A DNA stretch of 64,000 nt from Batillaria attramentaria (Eukaryota > Mollusca > Gastropoda > Batillariidae), in contig JACVVK020000017.1 in the NCBI GenBank assembly GCA_018292915.2, positions 1,823,501-1,887,500 of the forward strand. Direction: 5' to 3'. The notes under the pieces were generated by a model. That model saw only the letters and a list, made by a program, of their open reading frames with translations. It made no database searches and had not been told where the DNA came from. Position numbers and translations under genes: made by a program. Positions 47,301-57,753 of the stretch are shown here, in pieces. Positions within the stretch are counted from its first letter, which is position 1; each line of letters opens with the position of its first letter.

Positions 47301-50032
47301 AAATACCACAAAGAAACCCCCAAAACTTTGGACACATACATATTGCAAGTGCCTGTGAATGTGCAGATTGGTCGGTTATTCCTCCACAGTTGTTGCAGTG
47401 ACTAGGCTGCTGTGATTGAATAGCATTGCAGATCATGTGAGCCAGTGCTGTGTGCAGTTTGCTGGTGTGGTCTTTTCAGAAAATAAGCTGGCAACAGAGG
47501 GGATTGTGCGTTTGTTTCCTGAGTGGAAACCTGGTCAGAGAAGGAACCGCTCAGACCAGTTTTTGGGTCAGACTCTGCTGGAGGTTTGTGCCCCCTGTAC
47601 CACTTACCAGTCTCTGGCTTCAGATGGCCACAGTCGCTCTTACATCAGCGGCAGCAACATCAGAGATCCTACAAACTTGACTGGCTCAGCTGGGAGTAGA
47701 CCAGTAGATGCTGCAGACGGCAGTGTGAATGTGAAGTACTCTGGCAGCTCGTCACAGAAAGCGAGTCCAGTGCAACAGTCAGCCTACACTGCAGATCCAA
47801 GCTTGAAGCAGCAGTCAGCTCAGAAAACCGATACAGGTTTGGAGCAGCAGTCTGATGGCTTCCCACAGAAATTGAACATGCCACAGCCGAGCAGGAATGC
47901 AGACTCAAGCAGTCTGGAGTCAAAAGCCTCTGTCACTGTTGACGCTGTTCCCAGCACATCCAAGTCTACTCCTCAGTCAAGGAGCCACCAACATCCACCT
48001 ACTAGACCAAACATCAGCAGCCTCAACAGCCTTTTAGTACAGCTGCCATCACTGGCAAAATTCAAGTTGCCGACAAAGAAAAAGATCAAGAAGGATTACT
48101 TTGCTGGCATGGCTTTCAATTGGAAAACCTCGCGATCCAACAAATCTCACTCCAAAAAAGCCAGACATGTGGGCTCGAAGGCTTACAACCAGTCTCGATC
48201 AAAGCGAACTAAGTTCGGTGCCGCACGGAACTACAACCACTCTGCTTGTGATGATGCCCCGCCTTCAGCACAATGTACTGTTAGCATACACAAGCGGCGG
48301 TACCCTTCTCGCAAGGCTGCTTTCTCAAAAAAATTTCCGTGTCAAGACTTGTGTTTTAACTTGGGCAGAAAGTCAGAGTCAAATGATGGATGGGTATTGT
48401 CAAGGACACAGAATACGGACGGAGAAGGTACACATCCTCTGTGTCTGGCAGTTGCCGTGCGCATGGACAGGTTGTAACTTGTATTCAAGGTTCTGTGCTG
48501 CCTTGCCTTTTCCATACATGGTTGACTAGTATTTGCATGGAATTTACAAATTTATGCACACAAAGGCCATCCCATTGCAGAAGATGTATTTGGTGATTGT
48601 TGCATTCTTGTGTTTGTGATTTCTAATTCTTACTGGTATTCATTTGCTATGTTTTCAGTGAATGTGTTGATTCAGTTTCTTTTCTTTTTTGTGTTGTCTT
48701 GTTCGTATCTGTGGTACTTATGTATAATTATCTGTCTTGACTTCAAACATGTTCAAATTTAGTTTTTTCAAGGATCTCGCCTGGGTTTTAACACGGAGAA
48801 AGTTGGTAACCATGCACATATCCAGGGCTTTACTAATCCTAGAGCAGACAGTATAATTTGTTCTCCTAAAGTTTGTTCAAATTAGACAGGAGCTTTGTGA
48901 TGTGAGTGCTCACATTTGTTGATTGGTTGTAACTTGTACACAGTTACGGTTTAGTTTGAGCTTGTTTTTCTGAACTGTTGTTTGCTGTTTCTCCTCTTTA
49001 ATTTATCCTTTTTCTTGTGTTTCCTAGCTATGCGAGTGCTGCAGTCGCTACCAAAGGCCCCACCCCCTGAGCCACGCAAACTGACAGAGAGAGAGCAGAA
49101 GAAGCTGGAAGAACAAGAGGAGGACACTGTCCGAGAACTTCGCATTTTCTTGCGTGACATTCTGTCCAAGCTGGGCCGCGAGAAGAAGTTCAGCATCTTC
49201 ACCAAGCCAGTTGATATAGACGAGGTGAGAGCACGATTTGTCGGTGTGCTTAGTTGTATTGGTGTACTACTTTGTCCTGTTACTTTTGTAAGGGAAATTA
49301 GGGTTGCTCCCGCTGGAAGAACGCATCACCATTTGTATGGTATCACGGGATGTGTCACACTTCGTGTGTGTATCTATCTCCCCAAATCATTTTGTGTTGG
49401 TTTCTCTCATTCTTTTGGAATAACCAAATGTATGCATGTTGCTTCTTCTGATTCAGGTGCCAGACTACTATGAGATAATCAAGAAGCCGATGGACCTGTC
49501 AACCATCATGGCCAAGATTGATCTCCACCAGTACACCACCGCCAGTGCCTTCATGGACGATATCTTCCTCATTTGCAGCAACGCCCTTGAGTATAATCCT
49601 GACCGTGGACCGACAGGTATGATACCAATACAGCACTTCTCCCCTGTTGTGTTTCTTCTTTGCTGAGTTTAGTCACCACTGCCAGTAAATCAGAATATGT
49701 GACCGTCCACGAGAAAACCCGGCATAAGACGCACGCCGCTGTTCCGAGCTAGAGGCTAACAAAGGTCAGCGGTTGCTAGCTGATCACTCAGAATTGAGAT
49801 TTTGCCAAAATCAGGTAGTTCTGCCCTTAAATTATGATGTCCTAAAAGGAGTTTTTTTTTTGCACTGTAAAGAGCAAGGCTGTTTCTTTAAGATGGCTCC
49901 AAAAACAAAAAATAGAAAATTTTGCACTTATGCCGGGTTTTCTCATGGAAGGTCACATGTAGCTTGCTTTTGATTTACAGCTGGACTTACCTCTACACTC
50001 ATTAGAGATTGTGTCAGAGAGAGAGAGAGAAT

Positions 50033-50104
<72 letters not shown>

Positions 50105-53100
50105 TGGATTAATCCTTCTAAATGTATTGATGTATCTGTCCTATCAATCAACTAATTACTGGAAGTGCACCCTGATTTTACTGGTTGATGCTTTTGTTGA
50201 CAGACCGAGCAATCCGTCACCGTGCTTGTGCTTTGCGTGACACAGCCTTGGCCTTGTTCAAAGCTGAACTGGATCCAGAGTTTGAGAGAATCTGTCAGGA
50301 GATCACACAGTCAAGGAAACGGAGAGGTGAGCACTCACACACACATTTATACATGCACGCACGCATGCACACACATGGGCAAACACGCGCACACAGTTTC
50401 CAGGTAACTCAGAAGAGAACTTTTTCATCGTTGGCCTTTAGTAACAAGACAACAAGACATTATTATTGATGTAATGTGAGATTATTATTTTGAATCCTGC
50501 CCTTGACTCTGTTTTGCAGTGGATAGTGATGAGTTAGCATTTCAGAGTGGACGTACCCTGTCTTGGTGTTGCAGGTATCGACTCTTCCAGCCAGGCACCA
50601 GCATTTTACCATACTCGCCCACCAGGTGCCTCACAGGGGATTACAGGCAGCATGACTTCCAAGGATATGGTCAGCAGCAGCGCCACACCTCACCCAGAAG
50701 CAAGCCGCTTCAGTCGCCGGGTGCGTGGGATCTCCGCGGATAAAACTTTGTCCTTGGAGGAGGTGGAGAAATCGGCTCAGCTAGAGAAAAGCCTTCTTCA
50801 AAGAAAGGGGAGTGTCGGTGAGGATGTACTGTCTGCCGGTGATAACTCTCAAGCCACCAATGTTATGGGTTCTGAGAAAAGTGAAGAGAAAGACAGCACA
50901 GGTGATGCTTCTTGTCACGGACGTCTTGCTGCTGTTAGCGAGAATCAACAAGCCTCAGAGTGTAACTACAACAACTCCGCCAAAAGTCCTACCACCACCA
51001 CAATCAGTCCCTCAGGGAAAAACTCTAAGGCCAGGTGTGATACCCGTCACATTTCTGCCTCCACCTTGAAGAAGATCAGTCAGCGCAAGAGGTGCCCTTG
51101 GCTGGCCACAAGGAGGCGGAAGCGCTTCAGCTCCACCCCAGGGCAGAGACCCAAAGGGGTCAGTCCTGGCTCAGACGTGGAGATGGTTTCAGGTGATGAA
51201 GTGTCAGACATGGTGCTTGGCAAGAGGAGCAGTCAGGAGAGCCAGCAGAGCGATCACGAACTCTCCCCTCAGTCGGCAGCTAACCCAGAAAACGTGCAGC
51301 TGTCTAGCGTGTCAAAGACACCCATGGTGTGTGTGACCAGACGTAGCAGTGCTGGGGGTAGTGGAAGTGGGGGTGTGGGGAACGGAGTGCAGGGCGCCAG
51401 TCGTGACCCTAGTCCTGCAGTGCCATCGTCTTCTTCCATACACACCAGCTCCAGTGAGCACGGTCAGAACAAACCACCCTCCACCACCACCAGCCCCAGT
51501 GACACTGGCAACACTAGGACTGAACCAGCTCGACGACGGCTGGAGGACGAACTGATTGCGGTGACCACTGCTACAGACAGTGGGCTTGGCAGCTCAGTTG
51601 AAAGTAACGGTGACTCGCGTGACAGCTTGGAGCACAACAACAATAACTCACATTCATTGGTAAGTGTACCTGCTACCATTTTGCGATTTCATATTCCAGC
51701 ATGCTTTTGTTATGGTTTATGGATGAGTTGGAACTTGGATGAGTTGGAACTTGGTCCATATACGCCGTTTTACATGAACTCTTTTTCTTCTTCTTCAGTG
51801 TTTGATGAATTTTTTTTTTTTCTAAACGTAAACATGTCTTCTTTCTCATCATCATCTTTTGATGCAGATGGATCAAGAAAGCCAGGACAGTGGTGCAGAG
51901 GTAGATGGGGGAGCGTCTGGTGGCAAAGGGTCAACAGTTGTGTCTGGTGAGGAATGTGTTCATTATTCTGTTCTGTTTCAGATGTCAGTTACAGTGTGTG
52001 ATATTTCCCATTGAGCTTACGAATGCTAGGGCAGGCTTCCAGGAAGTGGATGCAGTCTTTTTTACTGGTAACTCTGGAAAAATAGCCTAACTGCATATCA
52101 GGTCTGTGGTGGTTAAGTCTTTCTTCCAGGTGATCTAGAACTGTCATGGATGGGGGCATGTCTTTGGAATTTAACAGTTTAACACACAGATATGTGTGAT
52201 ACATGTATTGGTAAAAATAAAATGAGTGTATACATGATTACTCAAGTCGGCATTCTGCATGTCTTCCAGGTCTGAAGCCCCATCGCACTCGAGCACGCAT
52301 GCAGGATCCAGTACAGCAGAGCGCTCTGAGAGAACTAGAGAGCGAGACGCCCTCAATTCAGGTGGACAAGGATAAACTCAGACGCCTGCTGGACCACATT
52401 GTACAGAGCACTGAAAACTTCACAGTCGAACGCCTACAGAAGTTGTACAGCATGCTTAGCTGTGCTGTGTATAACTTCCGCATGGAGTATGACAAGTCTC
52501 ACTTAGTGAAGGTAAGGCCTGTGCAGTTCAGTGTCACACCTAAGTTATGTTCATATTTTGCTGTTCTTGTTGTGTCAAAGTTATAAAGCACTGTAGGAAG
52601 AGGTAATGGAAAGTTTATGAAACATTCCAAAGAGCTTAAGGAGTGACAGAACTTAAACGCCCAATGCCCCATAGCATCTTTGAATTTCTTCTATATCAAG
52701 CTGAAAACTTTGGATTTCTTTCAAGTTTGTGAGTTTGTGAAGTCCAGATATTTAATCAAATCATGCCAAGTAATACTAATACTAGTACATGCAATAGCAC
52801 TTTCCGTCTGTATTTCTTGCATGAATTTATGCGCTTTGGGTTGTCCATGGCCTTGCTGAACATAGTATGTGCCTTTCTGCTGGAAAATGTTGCCTTGCCA
52901 ACTGTCTTCTAATTTTGGTGACTGTGGTTAACAGCACACACACAATGTTTTGCTTGGACAAATTTAATATAGATCTATCGTCATACGGAAATTGATAGGT
53001 GCTTAGGCCCTTGTTCAATTGAATGACGGTAGATATTTGTCTGTAATGACTAACACATAGCTAAGAGTCTAATGTTGTGTATGGGTTTGTTGCAGGAGAT

Positions 53101-53152
53101 GGAGCAGCTGGTCGAGAGATTCTGCAGGGAGACCGATCTACACGCACTGTGA
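36564..53152 (+). CDS. ATAD2: ATPase family AAA domain-containing protein 2 (AAA + bromodomain)
   Basis: Exons in phase: 36564-36674, 37262-37371, 37706-37746, 38145-38557, 38975-39062, 39259-39372, 39535-39646, 39914-40039, 40203-40317, 40793-40934, 43277-43425, 43603-43851, 44032-44122, 44486-44803, 45297-45459, 45915-46101, 46501-46822, 49028-49224, 49457-49616, 50204-50326, 50575-51659, 51868-51946, 52270-52511, 53096-53152 (about 1597 aa). The N-terminus is acidic/Arg-rich. The first AAA domain has Walker A GPPGTGKT (~454-461), Walker [10 protein letters not shown] and [20 protein letters not shown]; the second AAA-like region ([15 protein letters not shown]) has lost the Walker signature, as in human. 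The bromodomain (~970-1085) includes [15 protein letters not shown] and [10 protein letters not shown] with the acetyl-lysine-binding Asn. Human ATAD2/ATAD2B are nuclear AAA chromatin factors; ATAD2 reads acetylated histone H4. A Ser/Thr-rich 361-codon exon (50575-51659) lengthens the C-terminus relative to human (1390 aa). Confidence 0.97.
40793..40934 (+). CDS. ATAD2: ATAD2 exon ending inside Walker A
   Basis: Encodes [20 protein letters not shown] through [10 protein letters not shown] and stops after the first base of a Gly codon. The next exon (43277) resumes [20 protein letters not shown]. The P-loop is thus split by a 2.3-kb intron that is almost entirely transposon. Confidence 0.95.
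41364..41439. repeat. Poly(C) tracts
   Basis: Two long C-runs inside the 2.2-kb transposon. Such runs are prone to sequencing and assembly error. Confidence 0.9.
41469..42509. mobile_element. 1-kb element with repeated AAGGTCA motifs, nested in the transposon
   Basis: Inverted ends TGGCTCCCTTGTG and CACAAGGGAGCCA bound a 1041-bp unit. After a (CTGT)n/(GT)n start it consists of degenerate sub-repeats of about 150-300 bp, each with a phrase like CAAACTTGGCATG and TGATAGACA. At least nine TCAAGGTCA or reverse TGACCTTGA motifs recur (41666, 41676, 41682, 41821, 41954, 41970, 42114, 42345, 42481). No ORF of note and no clear target duplication. Confidence 0.75.
45072..45267. mobile_element. 196-bp MITE with 6-bp TSD, copy 2
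   Basis: Nearly identical to 6903-7100. It is flanked by ACTCAG on both sides (45066-45071 and 45268-45273). Its right end is 29 bp upstream of an ATAD2 exon acceptor (exon at 45297). Confidence 0.9.
47480..48427 (+). CDS. ATAD2: Candidate ATAD2 cassette exon (316 codons) between AAA2 and bromodomain
   Basis: An ORF open from 47416 to 48477 lies in the intron between exons 46501-46822 and 49028-49224. TCTTTTCAG at 47471-47479 and AAG|GTACAC at 48427/48428 delimit a 948-nt segment. Its entry and exit phases (both 1) equal those of the neighbouring junction, so it can be included or skipped without changing frame. The product is Ser/Gln/Lys-rich, with basic clusters ([44 protein letters not shown]) and no domain I recognise. 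Human ATAD2 has only a short linker here. It could also be an unspliced open intron segment or an alternative end. No transcript evidence. Confidence 0.5.
49028..50326 (+). CDS. ATAD2: ATAD2 bromodomain exons
   Basis: Three exons (49028-49224, 49457-49616, 50204-50326) encode the bromodomain: helix Z from [22 protein letters not shown] loop with [22 protein letters not shown]-loop SNALEYNPD and helix C with [20 protein letters not shown]. The acetyl-lysine-contacting Asn (in EYN) is present, so histone binding should be intact. Confidence 0.95.
49697..49958. mobile_element. 262-bp MITE with ~31-bp inverted ends
   Basis: ATGTGACCGTCCACGAGAAA...CGGCATAAG on the left mirrors CTTATGCCGGGTTTTCTCAT...GGTCACAT on the right with about three mismatches. 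It lies in an ATAD2 intron within the bromodomain-coding part. A target duplication is not clear. Confidence 0.75.
50032..50103. repeat. (GT)n microsatellite
   Basis: About 35 GT repeats roughly 100 bp upstream of the third bromodomain exon of ATAD2. Confidence 0.97.
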
Positions 53153-56100
53153 ATCCATAGCTAGGGCGGCCGTATGGGCCCCACATTATGATCTCGTGGT
53201 GCTAGAGCTAGCAACTGCCACCTTGTCAGGGTCCTGTGTTTTTTTTTTGTTTTTTTTCTTCTCTCTCCCTCTTCCCTCACTTTTTCTGTCGCTCATTTGA
53301 CAGCATTTCTCATCATCCCTCCTACATGTCACATTCACAAGTTCTCTGACATGAAATCAGCTGTATTCTTTGGGCCAGTTTTTGCCTTTTCAATCAGGGA
53401 TTGTATTTCCAACACATCATATTTAATATTAATTATATACATTGCTCTCTTTATAACATTTAATGTGAGTGTATGCTATTTATACAAAATAATAGGGAGT
53501 GAGTTTGTTCATACTTAGTGGACATTCATAATATATTTATTGAAATGTTTAAAAATCCAGCGTTTTGAGAAAAGTAACTTCATGTACCAATGACATCAAA
53601 CTTGTGTCAAGTTTGAGCATGACTTGACAGGTACAGGTAAACATAATCACATAAACACATCTGAAATTTTTTAAGAATGGAATAAAAACCCCAATTTCTA
53701 TTGGTCAATTGTATTTGAAGTATTTCCTTTTTTTGAAATTGATTTTTCCGAGTGTGCTTTTGGTTTCTTTAGACGTTGGTGTTTGTACTTTTGTTTCTCT
53801 TAACTTTGCACCCTTGAACAAAGGTGTTTCGTTGATTTCTTGAGAGGAGTAGAATAGGTCCCCCTACCTCAAACGGTGTTAATTTACATTCCCATTGTAA
53901 GAGTTTTCATTTACAAGGGAAATTGCACGTTTGTGGCTGGAAATGAAGATTGTCACTTCCTGCACTTTCTCTCTACTTAGTACTTTGGCTAATTAGTCCT
54001 GTTTTTGATCATGTCAGATACTTGGTACTTCTCTGAGCTCATTCTGGTAGGTTACAAATTATAAAATGCCCCTACTGTTACTCTAGTCAGAGAAGCTTAG
54101 ATGTAACAAGATGATACATGGATGTTCTTTTTGATGATAGACGTTTATAGTGTGGATTGGCCAAGAGTAAGTGTGCCTTGGTCTGCAAGTCTTGGAAAAT
54201 GACTCCCCAAATTTTTTGTTGGGGAGGGTTTTCGAAATGCCATTGTTGGTGTTACTGTGACAGTTCAGATGCACTCTGACCACAAACACTACCAGTCTCA
54301 TGTGTTTTTAGGGGATGTTAATTCAATAGCTGTATGTGTGTGTGTGCTACTGCTATGATCTGCCCACCCACCCACCTTGCTCCCCCACCTCATGTATGAC
54401 AAATTGTTCTCCCTTTGAATGTTGTCACTTTATGAAAACTGAAGTAAATCTAGTAAATCATTTGTAATTATATTCACTCAAGTCTCAACACTGCACATTC
54501 AATATACGTATTCTCTGATGAAGCTAGGCACTTCGTTTTGCTGAATTTACCATAACAGCTTGATCAGAATCTACCACGCATGTGGTCGGATATATATAGT
54601 CTAGCACACGGTGATACTGTTCTTTCAAAAACAAACATGCAGGTATGCAGCACCGGTTGAGGGAAGCAAGGTGAAAAAAGTAAAAATTTGTTTTGGTATA
54701 ATTTCTGCTGCACTAGCTGCTGAATTTTGTTTTGTAATATGAAATAACAGTTCAGCCAGTCTAGTCATGTTATTCTACATTGACAACGAATGAAATTTTG
54801 GGGTGGTCTACCTCACCTGTCCTCTCTGTTTCCTAAGTTATTATCTTGCTTTAATGTTTGTGCATTCTCATTTTGTTTTATCCTGATCAATATACTGCCT
54901 CATAATTTAATGTCCTTTGTCTTGAAATGCCATTTGCAGGTGATGTCACTGTTGCTTCAGCTCGCATCATTGCTGTGTAATAGTGTACTGTGTTGTTTTG
55001 TAAGACAAAGAGAAACCCTTTCCATAAATAGAGGCATCCCCAGTGTGTGTCATATTCAATGATTGTTGATATTTGTGTTTTTGTCTGTGACATATGTCTA
55101 CTGACCTTGATCTTGTATTTCACTGTGAAAGTTTGACTGTAGGTTTGGCCCTATCCCAGTTTCATGTTATGTCCGAGGGACCAGCAGTTGATGCAGAATT
55201 TATGGCATCAGTTCTCTCTGTTGCAATGCCACTGCTTTCACTTGTTGGACCATCCAGAAACAGCTGTGCAACAGGTTTTGTATGATTGTATGAATTTAGC
55301 TGAATGCTGCATTTACAGATTGTTCTCCCTCTTTCACATGGTGTCTGATTTCTAGCTTTACATACCTTGTGAGCAGAAGTGTAAAAGTGTTTGAGAATCA
55401 TCCTTTTGTAACCAGTAATTCTGGCTGGAATTGTTACCAATGTAAATGTCTTTGTACGTTTTAGTGAATACTGTGGTGATGTCTGTGATCTTGTCATTGG
55501 AGTGTTTGTCATATGTGTGGTTATTTCTGACATGGATATGAAAACGTTTGTAGAATGAGAAAGGTAGTCTGTAACACATGGCTGTGGTTTGTTTACAGAG
55601 CATGGATAACTGTTGTTTCATAGAAGATACATAAAACTGTTGAAGGCAAAACCACAGATTGATGTAAATGGGTAGGAATGCGAGCTACCCAGGTTAGACA
55701 CTGTGCATCCCCGTACTCCCACGGGGGTAAAGCTTGTCTTGTACATTAGTGTGAAAACGTGTGTACATAACACAATGCACGGTTGGTTTTTGCTGTAAAG
55801 TTGTATCTGTTGTCTTCATGTACAATGATACATGTTGTCTGGCTATGTTTGTAGCATCTAAATATCAGTACATTTTCTTGAAACTTTTAATATTGAAGGT
55901 ACTATCTATTCCAATTTATATCCAGTTTTCTAATGAAATGATGCTCAGGATGTTATCGGTACCATGTCTTTGTGTGTTTGTCAGATATGTAACAACAGAT
56001 ACTCAATTATCTTCAATGCAAATTGCTAGTGTGTACATGTGCATGTTCACTGTAGGCTCTGTCGACTGTCAGCGAAGGCCAGTTTGTGTGTATCTCAGGT

Positions 56101-57753
56101 CTAAACACCAAGCTTCCCACATCAAAACTACACCAAAGCATTCAGGGGAATACTGCTGTTGTATTACCTTTGATGTGGAGTTACCCACCACACCCTCCAT
56201 GGTAAATACCGGTACTTACTTGTAACACGGTTTTCACAATTGATAATTGATGTATGTGTGACTTCCCACTGCTAAGTGCGATTTGACCATCAGGATTCTT
56301 GGAAGTTACTCAACTGGCATCTTAACTATTTTTACTGAGTACATCTACAATACCAGTGATACATTTACGAGGAGCTGTGACCATCATGACCTCCACATTG
56401 TCATAATTGTACGATAACTGATCATCGGCATCATACAATTTTCTACATTTATACGTACATGTCCATTCTCTACATGACATGAACAAGGCACAATTTGAGA
56501 ATAGCATGGATGAACTCGATGGTTAAATGGTTAAATTTGTTATAGATAAACCATCTTGACTGTGTGTGTAGCTGATTTGTGGTTCTGTTCACTCATTCTG
56601 ATCACAGTCCACATCCACTGGGACAATATGAATATCAGGTGGCCACCAAGCAGCATGCCTCATGCTTACGTGATACATCCAATCTGATTTGATGCTCAAT
56701 ATTAATGTCATCATTGTTGCAGCATAATTTATAGAGAAAAGAGTTTGTTATTGATCATAAACACAAGTTGACCTGCCACAGTGCCGACAGACCTCAGGCA
56801 GATTGCTCGACATCTATGCAATCTCTAGGAAAACAAAAAATGGCATCAAGAACTACACACTCAGTCTCTGAAGAGGTTAAGGAGATAGTTTATACATGTA
56901 CCTGTATTTGTATGTACTGTTGTCTGGATTTTTTTTTTTTTGTTCATTATTTTGTTTTTGTACATGCAGCTGTGGAGTTTGGTGGAAGATTGTTGACTAT
57001 ATATGTCCAAGTATAAAAAAAAAATAAAATAAGTAAAAAGCCACCTCCGTGTGTGTGAATTGTGTTTGGAAGAGGTTTTGACTGATGCTTTGTTTAGATT
57101 GCTTGAACCATGCATGCATGTTCATGGAGGGGCCGATGTATTACATGCCACAATTTTTCCAGGTTGCAGACCTCTTTACTATAAGTGGAAACTGGGGCTT
57201 GCTGTTGTTGCATACCCGAGGCATCTGAGCTGCAGAAAGCTAGAAACTATTAACGTGTACAGGTGCTCCACAGAATATAAGATACAAAATAAGATGCATT
57301 CACAGCATGCATGTCTATCATTTCCTACACCTCAAATCAAGTGGGGATAATTTATCTGTGCCAGCTGACAGTAAATGACACTGCTACCAATGATTCTTAT
57401 ACTTTCTCTACATATTCAAACAGAACAACTGAAGCTCAGATGATTATATTTTCTGTACAAAAATCATACATGTCAATAGGGCAAAGTACCTTCCACATGC
57501 CATTACCTGCTCATACACACAAGTAAGTTCTCCATCTTCATCACCATTTCAACAAACATAATGTCACGATGAACAACACAAGATGGCACTTCCAACTCCA
57601 GTCCATCTTATGCGTGATGAGAAGGTATGGACGAGCAATCTACTAGCAACCCAGCTTTCAGAATGGACTGTGGTCTGGGCTCATTGTTCGAGTTTTCATG
57701 TGTGGTGAAAGGAATGATGGCTGAAGTGCAGATCCCGAGCTGTACGTCTGTTT
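53153..57753. other. ATAD2 3' UTR and convergent intergenic region before HADHB
   Basis: No coding exon supported. AATAAA at 53681-53686 is a candidate ATAD2 polyadenylation signal 529 nt after the stop. The rest is AT-rich unique sequence with T- and A-runs (53241-53260, 56931-56941, 57016-57028). Short ORFs here, the longest 154 codons at 55761-56225, look compositionally random. Confidence 0.55.
53681..53686 (+). terminator. Candidate ATAD2 polyadenylation signal AATAAA
   Basis: Canonical hexamer about 0.5 kb past the stop codon; motif only. Confidence 0.4.

Noticed and set aside
50519..50743. Alternative ATAD2 acceptor at TTTTGCAG (50519) giving a [15 protein letters not shown] frame
   Set aside because: It shifts out of the long conserved frame and stops at 50743. 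The acceptor at 50574 restores [16 protein letters not shown], which aligns with human ATAD2.
55761..56225. 154-codon plus-strand ORF downstream of ATAD2
   Set aside because: Composition looks random (Cys/Val/Tyr-rich from TGT/GTA-rich DNA), with no domain and no splice or promoter context.
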